Notes: generated from the letters alone by a model not told the origin. DNA of 64,000 nucleotides from Alkalimonas cellulosilytica (GCF_036325985.1 NZ_JAUHLI010000015.1:1-64000), one strand, 5' to 3'. Counted from the stretch's first letter, positions 45,196 through 55,277 are shown. Numbers and translations: made by a program.

Positions 45196-46959
45196 ATGTC
45201 TGAAGTGACATCTTTTGCTGAACTGGATCTGCCCGAAGCGGTATTAAAAGCTGTAGCTGAACTGGGTTATGAAACGCCATCGCCGATTCAGGCGGAGTCG
45301 ATCCCAAAACTTTTGGCAGGCAATGATTTGCTTGGCCAAGCGCAGACAGGTACTGGCAAAACAGCAGCTTTTGCTTTGCCTCTGTTAGCTCGGCTTGAAG
45401 CTGGCCAACGTGAGCCGCAAATTCTGGTGCTGGCACCTACCCGTGAACTGGCGATCCAGGTGGCAGAAGCGTTTCAGTCCTACGCCAAGTACCTGCCACA
45501 ATTTCATGTACTGCCGATTTATGGTGGCCAGAGCTACAGCAACCAGTTGCGTTCATTAAAACGAGGTTGTCAGGTGGTGGTGGGCACGCCAGGCCGTATT
45601 ATGGACCATTTGGAGCGTGGCACCCTGGTGCTGGATAAACTAAAAGCCATTGTGCTGGATGAAGCCGATGAAATGCTGCGGATGGGCTTTATCGATGATG
45701 TACAAACCATCATGGATAAAACCCCACCGGGCCGTCAGGTGGCGATGTTCTCAGCCACCATGCCAACGCAAATCCGTGCCATTGCTCAGAAACACCTAAG
45801 CAATGCGCATGAGATCAAAATTGTCACTAAAACCAGCACAGTAGAGCGTATTACCCAGCGCTTTGTGCTGCTTGAGAACAATCAGAAGCTGGATGCGTTG
45901 ACGCGTTTGCTGGAAGGCGAAGATTACGATGCCAGTATTGTGTTTGTCCGTACCAAAAGTGCTACTGAAGAAATTGCGGTAAAACTGGGGGCCCGTGGCT
46001 ACGCAGTGGCTAGTTTAAATGGTGATATGAACCAGACTCACCGTGAACAAACCATCCGTCGAATCAAGGATGGTCAGCTGGATGTGATTGTAGCGACCGA
46101 TGTTGCTGCCCGTGGTCTGGATGTGGAGCGCATCAGTCTGGTGGTGAACTACGACATTCCATACGACAGTGAAGCCTATGTCCACCGGATTGGCAGGACC
46201 GGCCGGGCTGGCCGTGAAGGCAAGGCGATTTTGTTTGTCTCGCCGCGCGAGCGTCGTTTATTGCGCAGCATTGAGCAAGCGACTCGTCAGCCGATTGAGC
46301 AGATGACACTGCCTACCGGTGCCGTGATTGAACAGCGCCGGATTGATAACTTCCGGGCGGAGTTGGCGCAGTCGATTGAAACCCAGGATCTCACCTTCTT
46401 TCAGGAGTTGATTGCCAAGTGGCAGGAAACACTGGATTGTGGTGATAATGAGCTGGCTGCTGCTTTGCTTTATATGGCGCAAAAAGATCAACCGTTGAAC
46501 GTAGCTGCTCAATTCCCGGCGCTGCGTGAACCAAGCAGCAAACGTGATCGGGAACGCAGTGATCGCCCGGTACGTGAGCGCGGTGACCGGCCTGATCGTG
46601 CGGAGCGTGGCCCTCGTCAGCGTCGTGAGATGAAAGGCGACTACACCACCTACCGCATTGAAGTAGGTAAAGAGCATGGGGTGCGTGCTGGCGATATCGT
46701 TGGTGCTATTGCCAATGAAGCCAATATCGACAGCCAGTTCATTGGTAACATTAAATTGTTTGATCAGTTCAGTACCGTTGAGCTGCCAGCCAGCATGCCG
46801 CAGGAAATTTTCCAGCACCTGAAGAAGGTGTATGTGCGCAAGCAAAAGCTGAATATCTCGGTCGATTCGGGTGCTGGCGAGCGCCGAAGTGGTCCTGGAC
46901 CTCGTCCGGGCGCAGGTCCACGCCCTGGTGCTGCGCCTAAACGCCGCTCGCAATCATAA
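45196..46959 (+). CDS. deaD: DEAD-box RNA helicase DeaD/CsdA
   Basis: 587 residues. An ATP-dependent RNA helicase of ribosome assembly and cold-shock mRNA unwinding. Q motif, AQTGTGKTAAF Walker A (~48), DEAD box in VLDEADEML, SAT, and HRIGRTGRAGREG in the second RecA domain. The C-terminus has a charged linker (RDRERSDRPVRERGDRPD), a DbpA-type RNA-binding domain (TYRIEVGKEHGVRAGDIVGAI) and a glycine/proline/arginine tail. This layout is CsdA rather than RhlE or SrmB. Confidence 0.95.
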   Translation: MSEVTSFAELDLPEAVLKAVAELGYETPSPIQAESIPKLLAGNDLLGQAQTGTGKTAAFALPLLARLEAGQREPQILVLAPTRELAIQVAEAFQSYAKYLPQFHVLPIYGGQSYSNQLRSLKRGCQVVVGTPGRIMDHLERGTLVLDKLKAIVLDEADEMLRMGFIDDVQTIMDKTPPGRQVAMFSATMPTQIRAIAQKHLSNAHEIKIVTKTSTVERITQRFVLLENNQKLDALTRLLEGEDYDASIVFVRTKSATEEIAVKLGARGYAVASLNGDMNQTHREQTIRRIKDGQLDVIVATDVAARGLDVERISLVVNYDIPYDSEAYVHRIGRTGRAGREGKAILFVSPRERRLLRSIEQATRQPIEQMTLPTGAVIEQRRIDNFRAELAQSIETQDLTFFQELIAKWQETLDCGDNELAAALLYMAQKDQPLNVAAQFPALREPSSKRDRERSDRPVRERGDRPDRAERGPRQRREMKGDYTTYRIEVGKEHGVRAGDIVGAIANEANIDSQFIGNIKLFDQFSTVELPASMPQEIFQHLKKVYVRKQKLNISVDSGAGERRSGPGPRPGAGPRPGAAPKRRSQS

Positions 46960-46978
46960 TCGCGCTTTTTTGTCTGAA

Positions 46979-47006
46979 AACCTGCTCTTCGTGGCAGGTT
47001 TTTTTT
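46979..47006 (+). terminator. Rho-independent terminator after deaD
   Basis: Stem AACCTGC/GCAGGTT with an 8-nt loop, followed by an eight-T run; 20 bp past the deaD stop. Confidence 0.85.
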
Positions 47007-47065
47007 ATTGAAAAATACCGTTTGGCCCCATAGATCCAGTCCATACCCTCTTGTCGGAGTTTGCT

Positions 47066-47491
47066 ATGATCCTGGCCTGCCCACATTGCCATCGTTTAAA
47101 CCGCCTGCCTAAGGAGCGCCTGAATGCTCAGCCCAGTTGTGGCCAGTGCAAGCAACCGCTTTTTTCCGGCCAGGTAGTGGAATTAACCTCCGCTAACTTT
47201 GCGCAGCATGCGGAGAAATCTGAGTTGCCTTTGCTGGTTGATTTTTGGGCGCCTTGGTGTGGGCCTTGCGTGCAGTTTGCCCCGGTATTTGCCGGTTTGG
47301 CTGCCGAGCTGGAACCTGGACTACGGCTGGCAAAGATCAATACCGAGCAGCAGCAAGCTCTGGCTGGTCGCTTTGCTATTCGCTCCATCCCGACGCTGAT
47401 GCTGTTTCAGCAGGGCAAGGTACTGGCGCAGCAAAGTGGGGCCATGCCAAAACAGCAACTGCTGCAGTGGTTACGGCAAAATTTGCACTAA
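47066..47491 (+). CDS. trxC: Thioredoxin 2 (zinc-type)
   Basis: ATG at 47066 after CGGAG gives 141 residues. The N-terminal zinc ribbon (CPHC... and CGQC) distinguishes TrxC from TrxA; the thioredoxin domain has the WCGPC active site and IPTLMLF with the cis-proline. A cytoplasmic disulfide reductase, usually oxidative-stress induced. Ends overlapping the convergent SNF2 gene by 4 bp. Confidence 0.95.
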   Translation: MILACPHCHRLNRLPKERLNAQPSCGQCKQPLFSGQVVELTSANFAQHAEKSELPLLVDFWAPWCGPCVQFAPVFAGLAAELEPGLRLAKINTEQQQALAGRFAIRSIPTLMLFQQGKVLAQQSGAMPKQQLLQWLRQNLH

Positions 47492-50400
47492 CTAAATAAC
47501 TGCAGCAATTCGTCGGCGCTGCCTTGCCAGACGCCTTGCTGACTGCCACTAAACAGGCTATCGGCCAGGGCCTGCTTTTGCTGTTGCAGCAGCTGTATTT
47601 TTTGCTCCACCGTATCCTTGGCGATCAGTTTGTAGACAAAGACTTTTTTGTCCTGGCCAATGCGGTGTGCCCTGTCGGTGGCTTGTTGCATCACGGCCGG
47701 GTTCCACCAGGGATCATAGTGAATCACCGTATCGGCAGCGGTTAAATTCAAACCGGTACCACCGGCTTTTAAGCTGATTAAAAACAGCGGTACATCACCT
47801 TGCTGGAAACTGTCGATTTGCTGCTGACGTTTTTTGGTCTGGCCGGTCAGTTTGGCGTAAGGAATGGCCTGTTGCTGCATCACTTCTTCTATCAGCGCCA
47901 GCATACTGGTGAACTGACTGAAAATAATGATTTTACGCCCTTCCTCGATCATCTCCGGTACATTTTGCGTCAGCCAGTCCAGTTTGGCACTGCTTTGTAC
48001 TTTCTGGGCACTGGCCAGTTTAACCAGGCGCGCATCGCAGCAGGCCTGACGTAATTTCAGCAGCGCATCCAGGAACTCAATCTGGCTTTTGGCCAGGCCT
48101 TTTTCCGCAAACAACTGACGGATATGGCTTTCCATACTGAGGCGAATGCTGTCGTACAACTGGCGTTGGTCGGCTTCCATCGCCAGATACTGGTCGATTT
48201 CGATTTTCTCTGGCAATTCGCTCATCACTTCGCTTTTGGTGCGCCGCAGTAAAAACGGCGCCACCCGTTGCTGCAATTCCAGCCCGCGCTGCGGGTGTTG
48301 CTCGCGCTCTATTGGCCGGCGAAATTGTTTGCGAAAAAAAGCATCACTGCCCAGCAAACCCGGTAGGGCAAAGTCGAACAGGGATTTCAGCTCGCCCAGA
48401 TGGTTTTCCAGCGGGGTACCGGATAAACACAAGCGGAAATGGCCCTGCAATTTGCGGATAGCTGCCGTGGTCTGACTGCGGCTGTTTTTAATCTGCTGGG
48501 CTTCGTCCAACACGATGTGGCTGAACTGATGCTGCTGATAGTACTTCAGATCCCGTGCCATCAAGGGGTAGGTGGTGATGATAAGCTCCGCTTCGGCCAG
48601 TTGTTGCAAGGCTTTGCCGCGTTGCTGGCCATGGATCACCTGTACATTCAGCTCCGGCGTGAAGCGTTCGGCTTCCTGTTGCCAGTTGCCTATCAGACTG
48701 GTAGGGCAAATCACCAGCGCCTGCAGCCGGCTTTGCTGTTTTTGTTGCAGCAAAAACGCCAGCGTTTGCAGGGTTTTACCCAGCCCCATATCATCGGCCA
48801 GAATGCCGCCAAAGCCGTACCGCTGCAAAAAGACCAGCCAGTTCAGGCCCTGTTGCTGGTAAGGCCGAAGCTCGGCAGCTAAACCAGCCGGAACTGTGAT
48901 GCTTTCAATGCCCTGGAAGTTTTGTAATTTCTGACTAAGTGCCCGGATATCACTGGCCTGATGAAAACTCAGCTGCTGCTCGGGCAATTGCTGCAACAGG
49001 GCACTGCGGTATGAAGGCAAGCGCAGACTGCTGGCATCGCTGCCTTGCTGCAAAAATTCCTGCAGGGTACTGAATAACGGTTGAAGTTGATTGGCTGGCA
49101 GCTTCAGGGTACGGCCATCCGGCAAGGGCAGCCAGAGGATGCTGTCTGGCTCGGGTTCACCGTGCTGCTGCAACCACTGCTGCACCAATGGCAGCATCGG
49201 CAGCCGTTCATCCCCCAGTTGCACATGCATATCCAGCTGGAACCAACCCGGGTGATCGCTGTGCACCTCAAATTCGGTGTCGGCTTCAATGATGCCCAGA
49301 TCAAAGTCGGCACTTTGCTGGATAGTCCAACCCTGCTGTTGCAACCAGGGTTTATCGCGTTCCAGCCATTCCAGCCAGGCGACCGGGCTGTCGTCTACCA
49401 CCGAAAAATAACGCACCGCACCGTGGTGGGCATGTTCAGGGTACAGCTGAGAGTCTTGTAATTGTTCGATCGCAGCCTGTTCCTGTTCGGGCTGGCGCTC
49501 AATGGCGAAATGTTGCTGGCCCTGGCAGTGGTGATGGAGTTTGGGCGCATCGACTGCCATGGCCGCCAGTTCTACCGGGCCATAGCGAAAACAAAGCTCT
49601 GCCACCGGCAGGTTACGCCGGCCTTTTTGCTGCATACCAAGCTTCAGCACTGCTTGAGGCGCTTGCTGAATGCTTTCAATCTGGATATCGGCCGGTGGTG
49701 GTAATTGCTCGGTTGGCAACGCCTGTTGCATGCCCAGCCAAAGCTGAGCCAGCTCTGCTTCCGGTACCTTGGGAATATTCAGCAGGTGCTGCAGCTGTTC
49801 GCCACTTAACCGGGTGTGGATGGGACCCATTTCGAAGCGGCTTTCATCCAGGTACATCGGTGGTGTGGTATCAATTAACCGCCAGTTTGGTAAGCCTTCC
49901 AGTGTTAACTGCAACAGATGGTGTTCATCTTGTTGCTGCCAGCTGAGCTTGAGTTGTCGGCCCGGGCCTGGCTTTACTTCTTGCTGTACTTTTTGCCAGA
50001 AGCAGCGGCCACTTTGCAGCATGCTTTGCAGCGCCAGTGCGCCCCAGCGCTCTTTTAACAGCATCTGCCCAAAGCGATTCTGGCTGCTGATAAGGCCGAG
50101 CAGACGAAAATCTTCGCTGCAGCCCCAGTGGGGGATATAGCCCTGGCGGTAATCGTGCTCGCTAAGCAGGCTGCCCTGACCAAAGCCACCTTTTTTCAGT
50201 CGTCTGGCCCGGCGCGGACTGACACTAAGGCCTTGCTCGGTCAGATCCAGTAAAAACAACACCCTATCTTTGTATTCCAGCTCGACCGGCTGTTGCTCCA
50301 ACTGCTGCAAGCTATTGAGCCAGAGCTGGACTTTGTCTTGCTGTTGCTGATGTTGTTGCTGTTGCAACTGAATAACCTTAAGCAGCACCGCCAGGGTGTG

Positions 50401-50667
50401 TTTGCAATTAACCGCCACCGGGCAGCTGCAGCGTGCTTGCAGTTGCCAGTCGCGGCCCTGACGAAGCAGTCGGATGGTTTGGCGGTAGGGGATCAGCGAA
50501 TTGCCCCAGACCTGGGCATCAATCCGGCTGAAGTCATCGGCTACGTCCAGCCTAAATACCTTGTTTTGCTCCAGATAGGGCTGCGCACGCTGATAGATGG
50601 CGGCACCATAACGCAGTTTGAGTTCGTAATCCGACAGTGGAAACAGCTGTGTCTGGAGATCGGGCAT
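47488..50667 (-). CDS. SWI2/SNF2-family DEAD/DEAH helicase with SWIM zinc finger
   Basis: 1059 residues from ATG 50667; a GTG at 50682 would add five. The SWIM zinc finger (CSCPVAVNCKH) is near residue 80. A long SNF2-associated region follows, then the ATPase motor: ILADDMGLGKT (~620), VLDEAQ, LSGTPLENH, and the C-terminal lobe with SLKAGGTGLNL and RAHRIGQ. All helicase motifs are intact. Bacterial members (RapA-like and HepA-like) remodel nucleic acid-protein complexes; the specific target is unknown. Unusually rich in glutamine runs. Not a phage-defence island member by its neighbours. Confidence 0.93.
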   Translation of the reverse strand: MPDLQTQLFPLSDYELKLRYGAAIYQRAQPYLEQNKVFRLDVADDFSRIDAQVWGNSLIPYRQTIRLLRQGRDWQLQARCSCPVAVNCKHTLAVLLKVIQLQQQQHQQQQDKVQLWLNSLQQLEQQPVELEYKDRVLFLLDLTEQGLSVSPRRARRLKKGGFGQGSLLSEHDYRQGYIPHWGCSEDFRLLGLISSQNRFGQMLLKERWGALALQSMLQSGRCFWQKVQQEVKPGPGRQLKLSWQQQDEHHLLQLTLEGLPNWRLIDTTPPMYLDESRFEMGPIHTRLSGEQLQHLLNIPKVPEAELAQLWLGMQQALPTEQLPPPADIQIESIQQAPQAVLKLGMQQKGRRNLPVAELCFRYGPVELAAMAVDAPKLHHHCQGQQHFAIERQPEQEQAAIEQLQDSQLYPEHAHHGAVRYFSVVDDSPVAWLEWLERDKPWLQQQGWTIQQSADFDLGIIEADTEFEVHSDHPGWFQLDMHVQLGDERLPMLPLVQQWLQQHGEPEPDSILWLPLPDGRTLKLPANQLQPLFSTLQEFLQQGSDASSLRLPSYRSALLQQLPEQQLSFHQASDIRALSQKLQNFQGIESITVPAGLAAELRPYQQQGLNWLVFLQRYGFGGILADDMGLGKTLQTLAFLLQQKQQSRLQALVICPTSLIGNWQQEAERFTPELNVQVIHGQQRGKALQQLAEAELIITTYPLMARDLKYYQQHQFSHIVLDEAQQIKNSRSQTTAAIRKLQGHFRLCLSGTPLENHLGELKSLFDFALPGLLGSDAFFRKQFRRPIEREQHPQRGLELQQRVAPFLLRRTKSEVMSELPEKIEIDQYLAMEADQRQLYDSIRLSMESHIRQLFAEKGLAKSQIEFLDALLKLRQACCDARLVKLASAQKVQSSAKLDWLTQNVPEMIEEGRKIIIFSQFTSMLALIEEVMQQQAIPYAKLTGQTKKRQQQIDSFQQGDVPLFLISLKAGGTGLNLTAADTVIHYDPWWNPAVMQQATDRAHRIGQDKKVFVYKLIAKDTVEQKIQLLQQQKQALADSLFSGSQQGVWQGSADELLQLFS

Positions 50668-50808
50668 GAAACAAGGGTCCACGAATTTTTTGCAAACGAC
50701 TATTGTAACGGTTTTGCGTTGATTTCCCCAGCGCTTTAGCGGTTATTGCCACCAAAGTTGAGTTGCATCATCTATTGCACTGAAAAGCACTGTTGCCAGC
50801 AAAACAGG

Positions 50809-52119
50809 TTAGCCCAGCACAGGCCAGTCGGCAGCATCGACACTGTCCAGCGCCAGTACACGGCTATCGCCCTGCCATTGTCGGATGTAACTGCCCTCCG
50901 GATCGTACTGTTGCTGCTGTTTTTCCAGATTGAACTGGCGATGGCCTCGAGGATCGGCACCAACCCCGGCCAAATATTGCCAGTTGCCCCAGTTGATGGC
51001 GACATCGTAATCGATCAGTTGCTGCTCGAACCAGGCAGCGCCATAGCGCCAGTCCAGTTGCAGCTCGTGCACAAAGCAACTGGCGACCAGCTGACGGCCC
51101 CGGTTGGAAAGGTAGCCGGTTTGCTTCAGTTGGCGCATGCAGGCATTGACCAGCGGGTAAGGGGTGGTGCCTTCGCACCAGGCGCGAAAGCGTTGCGGGT
51201 AAAAGCTGGTCAGCGGCGCACTTTGTTTAATGCCCTGGCGAAGAAACAAGGCTTTGCCATGACGGTGGCTGTACCAATGAAAATACTCGCGCCACAGCAG
51301 TTCAAAGTAGATCCAGTAACTGGAGTCGTTGCGGCCATGCCGTGCTTCATAGCCATGCAGGGCTGCGACCACCTGGCGGGCAGACACACAACCGGCCGCC
51401 AGCCAGGGAGAAAACTTGGTAGAATTATCAAAGCCATCCAGCGCATTGCGCACTTCCTTATAAAAACCGGGCAGGGTGCTGTTAAAGTAGCGCTTTAGAT
51501 GCTGTTGACCACTGTATTCGCCACCAGAGAATAATGAGCTAAGCCAGCTTGGGTAGCCAGGCAATGGTTCACTCTGCACGCCTGTAGGCGCAGGCGGAAT
51601 GTGCTGTGGCGCTGCTATGGCTGCAGCCAGAGGCAACTGCTCAACCTGCTTACGAAATTGACTAAAGCTAGCGGGTAGCTCTGTCAACGCAAAGGGTAAT
51701 TGCTGTTCGGTAAACAGTGTATTGCTGTCCGGGTTTTGAAAGCTAAGATAAGGAAAGCGCTGCTGCAGTTGCTGCCATTGTCGTGCTTCGTAATAGCCGG
51801 GCTGACGGCTTTGGTAAATGGCATCGATTTTGTATTGGCTGATCAGCTGGCTGATGGCTTCAACCGGTGACTGGAATCGCAGCACTAACTGCTGCTTATG
51901 GGGTTGCAGCTGATGGTTGATCTCTTGCAGGCTATCCAATACAAAGCGCCAGCGCTGCATGCCCATACGTTTGCTGGTATAGCGGCCGGGGCTGAACCAG
52001 CCAGGCTCGGCGCAGTACAGCAGAATTAACTGCTCGCACTCGGCGCAGGCCTGTGTCAGCGCCGGTTGATCGCTCAGTCGTAAATCCTGTTGAAACCAAA
52101 ATAATCCCAGCCGATGCAT
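50809..52119 (-). CDS. DASH-type cryptochrome / photolyase
   Basis: 436 residues. N-terminal photolyase Rossmann domain (LGLFWFQQDLRLSDQPAL) and the C-terminal FAD-binding helical domain (SPWLAAGCVSARQV, ELLWREYFHWYSHRHGKALF, NWGNWQYLAGVGADPRGHRQFN), a pattern nearer CRY-DASH than class I CPD photolyase. CRY-DASH proteins repair pyrimidine dimers in single-stranded DNA using blue light. GGAGG precedes ATG. Divergent from the next gene, sharing a short promoter region. Confidence 0.9.
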   Translation of the reverse strand: MHRLGLFWFQQDLRLSDQPALTQACAECEQLILLYCAEPGWFSPGRYTSKRMGMQRWRFVLDSLQEINHQLQPHKQQLVLRFQSPVEAISQLISQYKIDAIYQSRQPGYYEARQWQQLQQRFPYLSFQNPDSNTLFTEQQLPFALTELPASFSQFRKQVEQLPLAAAIAAPQHIPPAPTGVQSEPLPGYPSWLSSLFSGGEYSGQQHLKRYFNSTLPGFYKEVRNALDGFDNSTKFSPWLAAGCVSARQVVAALHGYEARHGRNDSSYWIYFELLWREYFHWYSHRHGKALFLRQGIKQSAPLTSFYPQRFRAWCEGTTPYPLVNACMRQLKQTGYLSNRGRQLVASCFVHELQLDWRYGAAWFEQQLIDYDVAINWGNWQYLAGVGADPRGHRQFNLEKQQQQYDPEGSYIRQWQGDSRVLALDSVDAADWPVLG

Positions 52120-52247
52120 GCACGCCTCCTGTATCTCTGAGCACAGATTACGTTCAGATCATGCTATCAGACCAGTCAGCCATCGCTTCGCTGCGGCTTG
52201 CTATGCTAGGCTGTAAAGGATCTTCATTTTTGCAAAAGGATACATGC

Positions 52248-53459
52248 ATGCGACGTCCATTGCTGGCTTTCACGACCTTTTTTGTTAGCAGCTCCGTGCT
52301 GGCTTATGGTTGGGGCGGACCCGAGCCATTTCGGCTGGAACGATTGGATGGCCGTACCTTTGTGCTGACGGAAGAAAGCTTTTTGCACCGAGCCAGTTTT
52401 CAGCCGCTGCCGGTGGTGAAGATGCAGGACATTTGGTCTGAAGACGGCTGGTATGGCACTGCCGGCAGTACCCGGAGCCGCGAGTTTTTTGTGCAATCGC
52501 ATCTGCAAAAGCGGGTGCAATTCGATGTCCCTATGTTTGTCGGGGTGCGTTTTCGTCGCGATGAAGATTTAGATGGTCGCTTTGATCGCACCTTATTCGG
52601 CAGTGGCTATACCAATGCCGATGGCAGTGTGGAGTTAGGGATCTGGGGTGATGTGCGTGGTGGTAAGGATGAAATCGATCTGCAGCTGGAAGCTTTTTGG
52701 CAACCGACAGATCGGCAGTGGTGGCGCTTGACCCTGGTGTCGCCGGATGCGATGTACAACAGCAAAACCTACGACAGCAGCTTTTATCAGCAGAAGCCTT
52801 TAACCGTGCATCTGGCAGCCGGTAGCATCTTTGCTGCTGGCCAGCAGCTGTATGGCTTTACCAATCTGAACCGGCAAATGGAATACCATCAGCCGGATCT
52901 GGCGCAGCAATGGACCGACAAACAGTACTCGGCGGGCCTGGGCTGGTTGTATCCTGTGAGCAGCAGTTGGCAACTTGGGCTGCAGACACAGGGGCTTTAT
53001 GGTCTGCGGCAACAGTGGCAGGGCGATGCACTGGCATTTGAGCTACGGCGGCAATTTAGTGACACCAGTCTGGAGCTGCAATCGAGCCGTGCTCAGCCGG
53101 TGGATTATTGGGGTGGTCTGCGCTATCTGACTCTGCGTGAGCGCGATCAAACCCAGCTAACCGGGCAGGCACTGTTAGAGCACCGGAATGAATGGACCCT
53201 CTACGCCGGCATGGCCTGGCACTGGCGTCCCTGGATCCGTCTCAAGCCAGCTCTGATGCTAAGCTATGCCGATATCCAGGGTGCCCGGCCGGATGATGAC
53301 GAGCCACTCGACTTTAGCGGTATTCTGGCCAAGCTGGTGCCGGTGGTCGAACTGCATTTGCATCAGCAAAGTGGTGCTATGATCCGGATAAACCCAACCA
53401 TCGAGCTGCACAATCTGTCGTTTGGTGGTGGCAATGTACAGGTGCATATTCCGTTTTAA
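52248..53459 (+). CDS. Putative outer-membrane beta-barrel protein
   Basis: ATG at 52248 after AAAGGA gives 403 residues; the longer frame upstream overlaps the divergent cryptochrome. A signal peptide (MRRPLLAFTTFFVSSSVLAYG) precedes a region of alternating aromatic strands (WRLTLVSPDAMYNS, WQLGLQTQGLYGL, YWGGLRYLTL) and a C-terminus ending in phenylalanine (VQVHIPF), typical of barrel proteins recognised by BAM. It carries a calcium-like acidic loop (RRDEDLDGRFDRTLFGSG). No known family recognised, so function is unknown. Confidence 0.7.
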   Translation: MRRPLLAFTTFFVSSSVLAYGWGGPEPFRLERLDGRTFVLTEESFLHRASFQPLPVVKMQDIWSEDGWYGTAGSTRSREFFVQSHLQKRVQFDVPMFVGVRFRRDEDLDGRFDRTLFGSGYTNADGSVELGIWGDVRGGKDEIDLQLEAFWQPTDRQWWRLTLVSPDAMYNSKTYDSSFYQQKPLTVHLAAGSIFAAGQQLYGFTNLNRQMEYHQPDLAQQWTDKQYSAGLGWLYPVSSSWQLGLQTQGLYGLRQQWQGDALAFELRRQFSDTSLELQSSRAQPVDYWGGLRYLTLRERDQTQLTGQALLEHRNEWTLYAGMAWHWRPWIRLKPALMLSYADIQGARPDDDEPLDFSGILAKLVPVVELHLHQQSGAMIRINPTIELHNLSFGGGNVQVHIPF

Positions 53460-53554
53460 TGGCTGCATACTGATACCCGGTTATCCAAACCGGGGTTGCT
53501 TGTAAGATAGCGTTGCTCAACATGCAGCTGGTATTTTGGAAAAGGATTCGTGTA

Positions 53555-54616
53555 ATGGCAGGCAGACTGGTTCGTAAAAAAGGCAAAAAAGCAGGTTCTG
53601 CACCCGGGACTCTGGTGTATACCGGTAACGCATCCAGTCAGGATGTCTGTTGGCAACTGGTGCAATATAACAGCAATCGGTTGCAGGACGATACCCTGAC
53701 AGATCTTCAGCAACTCCCGTCACCACCTGTTGGTATGGTGCGTTGGTTGAATCTATGTGGCTTATCGGGCATTGCGCCAGTAGAGCAGCTGGGAAAACAG
53801 TTCGACCTGCATCCGCTGGTGCTGGAAGATATGCTCAATACCGACCACAGACCAAAGGTTGAAGCGCATCCTGACTATCTATTTATTGTCTTTAAAATGC
53901 TGCATTTTCATCCGGATAACCGCGAAATCCGCGCCGAACAAATCAGTCTGGTTCTGTTTGATAACACAGTGATTAGTTTGCAGGAGAGGCCGGGGAATGT
54001 ATTTGAAGGGGTATTGCAGCGACTGCAGGCCGGTCGGCGTTTGCGGGGGTTTGGCGCCGATTACCTGGCTTATGCGTTGCTGGACTCGGTCGTGGATCAT
54101 TATTTTGTTCTGCTTGAGCAGTGCGGTGATCATATAGAGCAACTGGAAAATGAGCTAATGACAGCTCCCTCCACCGTTGTGTTGGCTAAAATTCACCACT
54201 TTAAACGTGAAATGCTGATGCTGCGCAAAGCGGTTTGGCCACTGCGGGAGTTACTCAGCAGCCTGCTGCGCGATGAGTATGCACTGATTAAGCCAGAAAC
54301 CCGTATTTTCCTGCGTGATGTCTACGACCACTGCGTGCATATCATCGATACCATGGAAACGTTGCGTGATGTACTGGGCGGTTTGCTGGATCTGTACCTG
54401 ACCAGCGTCAGCAACCGCACCAATGAAGTGATGAAAGTTCTGACCATGATGGCCAGCATCTTTATTCCTCTGACGTTTATAGCCGGCATTTACGGCATGA
54501 ACTTTGAAATCATGCCAGAGCTCAGCTGGCAATATGGCTATGGCCTCACCCTGGGGATGATGGCCGCCATCGCCGGCGGCCTGCTGTGGTATTTCCGTAG
54601 AAAAGGGTGGTGGTAG
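53555..54616 (+). CDS. corA: CorA-family divalent cation transporter
   Basis: The ATG at 53555 has AAGGA upstream, giving 353 residues. A long cytoplasmic funnel precedes two C-terminal membrane helices with the GMN signature (YGMNFEIMPEL) and a short basic end (FRRKGWW). The family imports Mg2+, or exports/imports Zn2+, Ni2+ or Co2+ in some members (ZntB type). The MPEL after GMN favours Mg2+. Selectivity is not certain. Confidence 0.9.
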   Translation: MAGRLVRKKGKKAGSAPGTLVYTGNASSQDVCWQLVQYNSNRLQDDTLTDLQQLPSPPVGMVRWLNLCGLSGIAPVEQLGKQFDLHPLVLEDMLNTDHRPKVEAHPDYLFIVFKMLHFHPDNREIRAEQISLVLFDNTVISLQERPGNVFEGVLQRLQAGRRLRGFGADYLAYALLDSVVDHYFVLLEQCGDHIEQLENELMTAPSTVVLAKIHHFKREMLMLRKAVWPLRELLSSLLRDEYALIKPETRIFLRDVYDHCVHIIDTMETLRDVLGGLLDLYLTSVSNRTNEVMKVLTMMASIFIPLTFIAGIYGMNFEIMPELSWQYGYGLTLGMMAAIAGGLLWYFRRKGWW

Positions 54617-54643
54617 GTACACAAAGTATAGGTATCTAGCTGT

Positions 54644-55195
54644 TTAGGTTTTCGGATTTTCAAGCTGAGTGATCATACTTTCAATCTGATCTAGCTTGTC
54701 ATTCGATACCACGGCTTGTTGAGTTTTGAGATGGCTATTTGCTTTTTTTAAGTATTGCTTTTAGGGCGGCAATATTGGCTTGTGCACCTTCGGCTTCTTT
54801 TAAACGGCGGCGCTGCGTCTCAAAGCGATTAAACTCCAATTTCGCCTTGTCATCTGCGTCTTTTTTGGAAATTTTCCCAGCACCACTTAAAACATCCCGA
54901 TCATTAAAACTCAAGAACTGGTCAAGCTTATCGGCCCAGTCTTTTGGCGAGTACCTTCCAATCGAACTATCCGGAATTTCCGGATGGTTGCGTTTTGTAC
55001 GAGCTCACCTTCGTTGAAGATATTGATTAAATGCTCGTTAATTGTACGAACATCTTTATCATAAAGCTCTGCCATAGCAGCCTGAGAAAGCCACAACGTC
55101 TCAGACTCAAAACGACACTCAACACGAGTTTGACCGTCTGCACTGGTGAAAAGAACAAACTCTCCATGCGGAGCTTGCGGGATCTTATCTGTCAT
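54644..55195 (-). pseudogene. Internally deleted rhuM pseudogene
   Basis: An N-terminal fragment of ~85 codons from ATG 55195 (FVLFTSADGQTRVECRFES, TLWLSQAAMAELY, NATIRKFRIVRLEGTRQ) matches the start of RhuM-family proteins (virulence/cell-filamentation type). At about 54941-54949 it is joined, out of frame, to the family's C-terminal segment (DWADKLDQFLSFNDRDV, then RFETQRRRLKEAEGAQA), which stops at 54735. A typical RhuM of 330-350 residues has ~180 more codons between these parts. A further frame to 54644 (QAVVSNDKLDQIES) may be the original tail. Deletion plus frameshift: a dead gene, not a short ORF. Confidence 0.75.
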
Positions 55196-55277
55196 TCAAT
55201 CAACCTTTGTGCGTTATTGAGAAGCGCCATTTTAATTTATAGTTGCAATATGATTTGTGCAAACAGTAATGGATAAT

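Noticed and set aside
46258..46953. 231-codon minus-strand frame
   Set aside because: Antisense to the deaD C-terminus; no start signal or domain.
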